NCBI GenBank assembly: GCA_023229045.1 | Contig: JALOAB010000084.1 | Span: 1-8,656 of the forward strand | Length of the DNA stretch: 8,656 bases | Direction of reading: 5' to 3' | Source of the DNA: Fidelibacterota bacterium | Lineage (GTDB): Bacteria; Fidelibacterota; UBA2242 | In this document: piece after piece, positions 6,299-8,656 of the stretch | Layout: the number at the start of each line of letters is the position of its first letter | Position numbering within the stretch: position 1 is the first letter of the stretch | Translations under genes and position numbers: made by a program | The notes under the pieces: generated by a model | Databases searched by the model: none | The model's input: the letters and a program-made list of their open reading frames with translations, nothing else | What the model was told of the DNA's origin: nothing

Positions 6299-7270
6299 AT
6301 GAGTAAAACATTTATCAGCGATCTCAAGGAAAATGATAGTGTCATTTCATTTTTCGGCGTTTTTAACAAGACTATCCGAAAGACCAAGGATGAAAAACTC
6401 TATCTTGATCTGATGCTGGTCGATCGCACCGGAAAAATTAATGCAAAAATCTGGGATGATACTGAAAAACTGGCCAGCCAATTCGAAAAAGGGGATGCGG
6501 TCAAAGTGCAGGGCGTCGTCACATCATTTAATAATGAATTACAGATCAAAGTCGAAAAGATCCGCCAGGTTATCCCTGAGCGCGACCGTAGCGAAGGTTA
6601 TGATATCATTGATTTACTGCTGAGTACAACCAAAGATATCGACAAAATGTGGGAAGATTTGCTGGAATTGATTCAGTCGCTGAAAAATCCCTTTCTCAAG
6701 CAGGTCGTTCTGGCGATTTATGAAAAATACGGCGATCAGATCCGCACGCATCCCGGTTCGATGATTTTACATCACGCTTTCCGGGGTGGTCTGCTGGAGC
6801 ACCTGCATACCATGTGCCGGATGGCTGAAGGAGTCTGTCGCGCTTACCCGGAACTGGATCGCGATCTGGTCATCAGCGGTATAATGTTGCATGACATTGG
6901 TAAATTGCAAGAGCTGGCGGCTGGAATGACGATAACTTATTCCGACACAGGGAATTTTATCGGGCATCTGGTGTTGGGACGTGACGTTGTGCATGAAGAA
7001 TGTCTGACAATTGCCGAATTCCCGGAATTATTGCGACTGAAGCTCGAACACATTTTGCTTTCGCATCAGGGTAAATACGAATTTCAATCGCCGCGTGAAC
7101 CTCAATTCCTGGAAGCGATGGTCGTGTATTATATCGATGAACTCGATACGCGTCTCAATCAGATGAAAAACGATATCGAGGCTGATCTGTCCGAAGGTAA
7201 ATGGACAGCCAAGGGCGGCTATTTCAAACGGGTATTGTTCAAAGGGGAACCGGAACCCGGGGAGAAATAG
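6299..7270 (+). CDS. yhaM: YhaM-like 3'-5' exoribonuclease (OB fold plus HD domain)
   Basis: This 323-residue protein has the length and architecture of the YhaM/CBF1 family (Bacillus subtilis YhaM is about 314). An N-terminal nucleic-acid-binding OB fold spans about 8-90 (LYLDLMLVDRTGKINAKIWD, 34-53). A C-terminal HD-type phosphohydrolase domain follows, with HHAFRGGLLEH (158-168), the metal-binding H198-D199 in LHDIGK, FIGHLVLG (220-227), H251 and H256 in HILLSHQGK, and YYIDELD (277-283). Family members degrade single-stranded RNA or DNA from the 3' end in a metal-dependent way and act in RNA turnover and processing. The ATG is preceded by GAGGGAG (6289-6295). It follows its own promoter and may co-transcribe the membrane protein gene 63 nt downstream. 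Nuclease activity is inferred from the family. Another HD-hydrolase activity is the main alternative. Confidence 0.9.
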   Translation: MSKTFISDLKENDSVISFFGVFNKTIRKTKDEKLYLDLMLVDRTGKINAKIWDDTEKLASQFEKGDAVKVQGVVTSFNNELQIKVEKIRQVIPERDRSEGYDIIDLLLSTTKDIDKMWEDLLELIQSLKNPFLKQVVLAIYEKYGDQIRTHPGSMILHHAFRGGLLEHLHTMCRMAEGVCRAYPELDRDLVISGIMLHDIGKLQELAAGMTITYSDTGNFIGHLVLGRDVVHEECLTIAEFPELLRLKLEHILLSHQGKYEFQSPREPQFLEAMVVYYIDELDTRLNQMKNDIEADLSEGKWTAKGGYFKRVLFKGEPEPGEK

Positions 7271-7304
7271 CCTAAAGACTCCTTGAATTATCGAAACCGA
7301 TTTG

Positions 7305-7310
7305 TAAATT
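7305..7310 (+). promoter_or_regulatory. Weak possible -10 for the transporter gene
   Basis: TAAATT at 7305-7310 lies 16 nt after TTGAAT (7283-7288); each matches the sigma70 consensus at four of six positions. This could start a separate transcript for the membrane protein and exported protein genes, but read-through from the exonuclease gene is equally possible because no terminator lies between them. Confidence 0.2.
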
Positions 7311-7333
7311 GCCACTGGCTAAATGAGAGTTCT

Positions 7334-7894
7334 GTGAATTCAAGGATTAGAAAAATAACCTATTCGGCAATATTTATCGCGCTTATCGTAGGAGTCGGCA
7401 TTGCTCTGGCTTTTATTCCGAATGTGGAGCTGGTAACCGCCCTGGTATTTTTAGCGGGAGCGTTGATGGGCTGGAAGTCCGGGCTGATCATCGGTGGTCT
7501 GGGCGAGTTAATTTTCTCGTCATTAAATCCGCTGGGTTCGGGATTGATCTTCCCGCCAATGCTGTTTGCGCAGGTACTGGCGATGACCTTAGTTGGTGGG
7601 ATTGGCGGGCTCTGCCGCAGTTTTATTTTAAGCTGGCAACCGCGGATTGCGAACTTTATCGTGATCGGACTGCTTGGCGGGATGTTGACTTTATTCTATG
7701 ATATTTGTGTTTCACTGGCTTTTCCCTTGTCGGCTGGCTTTAACTGGCAGGGAGTGCTAACGACTTTAGTGGCGGGATTAGCGTTTAGCGTGATTCATAT
7801 TATTTTGAATTTGGCGATTTTTCTTTTTTTTGTGCCGGTAACGGCTCAGCAGGTCATACGTGCGATACCTTATTTCAGAGAGGAAATCCGCTGA
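7334..7894 (+). CDS. ECF-type transporter S component (substrate specificity unknown)
   Basis: From a GTG at 7334 this encodes 186 residues, close to the usual 170-200 for S components of energy-coupling factor transporters. After a short basic N-terminus (SRIRK) it is almost wholly hydrophobic, with about six membrane segments (near 9-28, 31-47, 49-62, 73-93, 107-128 and 138-168). The run ELVTALVFLAGALMGWKSG (32-50), then GLGELIFSSLNPLGS and FAQVLAMTLVGGIGG, is a pattern I associate with ECF S components. No EcfA ATPase or EcfT gene is present here, as in group II systems with a shared module. An in-frame TTG at 7283 would add 17 polar residues with no ribosome-binding site and would overlap the weak promoter, so I chose GTG, which has GAGAG 4 nt upstream. 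Ligand unknown; the exported-protein gene begins 1 nt after its stop codon. Confidence 0.72.
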   Translation: MNSRIRKITYSAIFIALIVGVGIALAFIPNVELVTALVFLAGALMGWKSGLIIGGLGELIFSSLNPLGSGLIFPPMLFAQVLAMTLVGGIGGLCRSFILSWQPRIANFIVIGLLGGMLTLFYDICVSLAFPLSAGFNWQGVLTTLVAGLAFSVIHIILNLAIFLFFVPVTAQQVIRAIPYFREEIR

Positions 7895-7895
7895 A

Positions 7896-8656
7896 ATGAG
7901 ATTGGCTAAGTTTTTCCTGATCGTCAGCTTGTGTACTACTTGGGTGGAAGCGGGTATCAGTGAGGATTCGCTCCAGATCGTTTTAAGTTCGGTTAGAGAG
8001 GACGTTCAGTCGCCGGGTATATACAATATTGGCGATCAGATTTTTGGACAGAGTAATTATATTTTTCTGCCGTATGACGATTGGGGCGTCAAAGGCGTTA
8101 TCCGGACGTTCGATTTGCCGGTGACGGCTCTGACTATGAACTGCGGCGGTTTGCGGCTAGCTGATCCGGTGTACGGGCAGGTGCCGCTGACCTGGCTTAA
8201 TCCGCGGTTCGATCAGGTCACTTTTGAATCGAATTCAATGATGATAAAACCGAATTATTTTATTCGTGAAAAGGTATTTTCGCGGTTCGATTATTATCGC
8301 GGCGATTACGGATTTAAAAATTTCAGCCTGTTGCTTTGCGGGACAATGCCGGACAGCACTAGCGTCTGGCGTTTCGTCGGTGAAAATGTGGGTTACGATA
8401 GTTATTACGGTGTTCTCGGGGCTAATCCATCAGCGACCGGCGAGAGCATTTCGCAAACGTATCGGTTGGATTTGCAGACTGCTCTGAAAAATTGGCGAAT
8501 TGACCTGAATACCGGTTATCAAAAGTATCTTCCGGGTTATGTTAAAATCATGCCCTCCGCTTTATCAGCTTATTTGTTGCCTTCATCGAACGGCAATATC
8601 AAAGAGTACCGGGCGAGTCTGGGCGGCCTAGCCACGAAAGCGACTGAAAGCGATTC
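7896..8656 (+). CDS. Exported probable outer-membrane beta-barrel protein, 3' end beyond window
   Basis: An open frame from the ATG at 7896 runs to the window edge (253 residues). It begins with a clear signal peptide: MRLAKFF, a hydrophobic core and a VEA-G cleavage-like site near residue 19. The mature part is rich in aromatic residues, G, N and S, with alternating polar and hydrophobic strands, for example FSLLLCGTM around residue 145 and TYRLDLQT followed by WRIDLNTGYQKY near 190-212. It resembles the putative porin-like barrels of FCB-group bacteria, but I cannot name a family. No TonB-box or plug motif is visible. AGGA (7881-7884) lies 11 nt before the ATG. With its start 1 nt after the stop of the ECF S-component gene, it is probably co-translated and may pass the same small molecule across the outer membrane. 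Alternatively it is a periplasmic or surface protein. Confidence 0.65.
   Translation, partial: MRLAKFFLIVSLCTTWVEAGISEDSLQIVLSSVREDVQSPGIYNIGDQIFGQSNYIFLPYDDWGVKGVIRTFDLPVTALTMNCGGLRLADPVYGQVPLTWLNPRFDQVTFESNSMMIKPNYFIREKVFSRFDYYRGDYGFKNFSLLLCGTMPDSTSVWRFVGENVGYDSYYGVLGANPSATGESISQTYRLDLQTALKNWRIDLNTGYQKYLPGYVKIMPSALSAYLLPSSNGNIKEYRASLGGLATKATESD

Noticed and set aside
7271..7333. Possible vitamin riboswitch ahead of the ECF S component
   Set aside because: The gap is 63 nt with only 3-bp hairpins, which is too short and unstructured for the known cobalamin, thiamine or FMN elements.
8266..8487. 73-codon plus-strand ORF near the right edge
   Set aside because: It is in a different frame within the exported barrel-like protein gene, which stays open from 7896 to the edge with better composition.

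Overview
The window looks like a chromosomal segment from a diderm (Gram-negative-type) bacterium. Two predicted exported proteins start with signal peptides, and one of them has a beta-barrel-like strand pattern. There is also a sigma54 enhancer-binding regulator. Base composition looks moderate, and clear GGAG/AAGGAG ribosome-binding sites precede several genes. A lineage near the FCB group or a related candidate phylum is a guess from gene content; nothing in the window fixes the taxonomy. I see no mobile element, CRISPR array, tRNA or rRNA. All genes except the two cut by the window edges appear intact.

Left part (1-3293, minus strand): a compact three-gene unit read right to left. It holds a membrane-bound sensor histidine kinase, an NtrC-type sigma54-dependent response regulator 2 nt downstream, and an exported coiled-coil protein whose start codon overlaps the regulator's stop by 8 nt. 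That last gene runs off the window. The order suggests a signalling module with an envelope partner or output.

Centre (3294-6235, plus strand): a divergent intergenic region carries a good sigma70-type promoter for a two-gene operon. The genes encode a eukaryote-type lysine-ketoglutarate reductase and a saccharopine dehydrogenase. Laid end to end, they match the two halves of the bifunctional animal/plant enzyme AASS (LKR/SDH). Together they would interconvert lysine plus 2-oxoglutarate with glutamate plus alpha-aminoadipate semialdehyde via saccharopine. A rho-independent terminator closes the unit.

Right part (6247-8656, plus strand): a sigma70-type promoter drives a YhaM-like OB-fold/HD-domain 3'-5' exoribonuclease. 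After it come a small polytopic membrane protein resembling the substrate-binding (S) component of an ECF vitamin/metal transporter and, 1 nt after its stop codon, the first part of an exported probable outer-membrane protein. The last two could form an outer- plus inner-membrane uptake pair for an unidentified small molecule.

The most distinctive content is the split LKR/SDH operon and the two genes of unknown function cut by the window edges. I did not find convincing evidence for a wholly new system.
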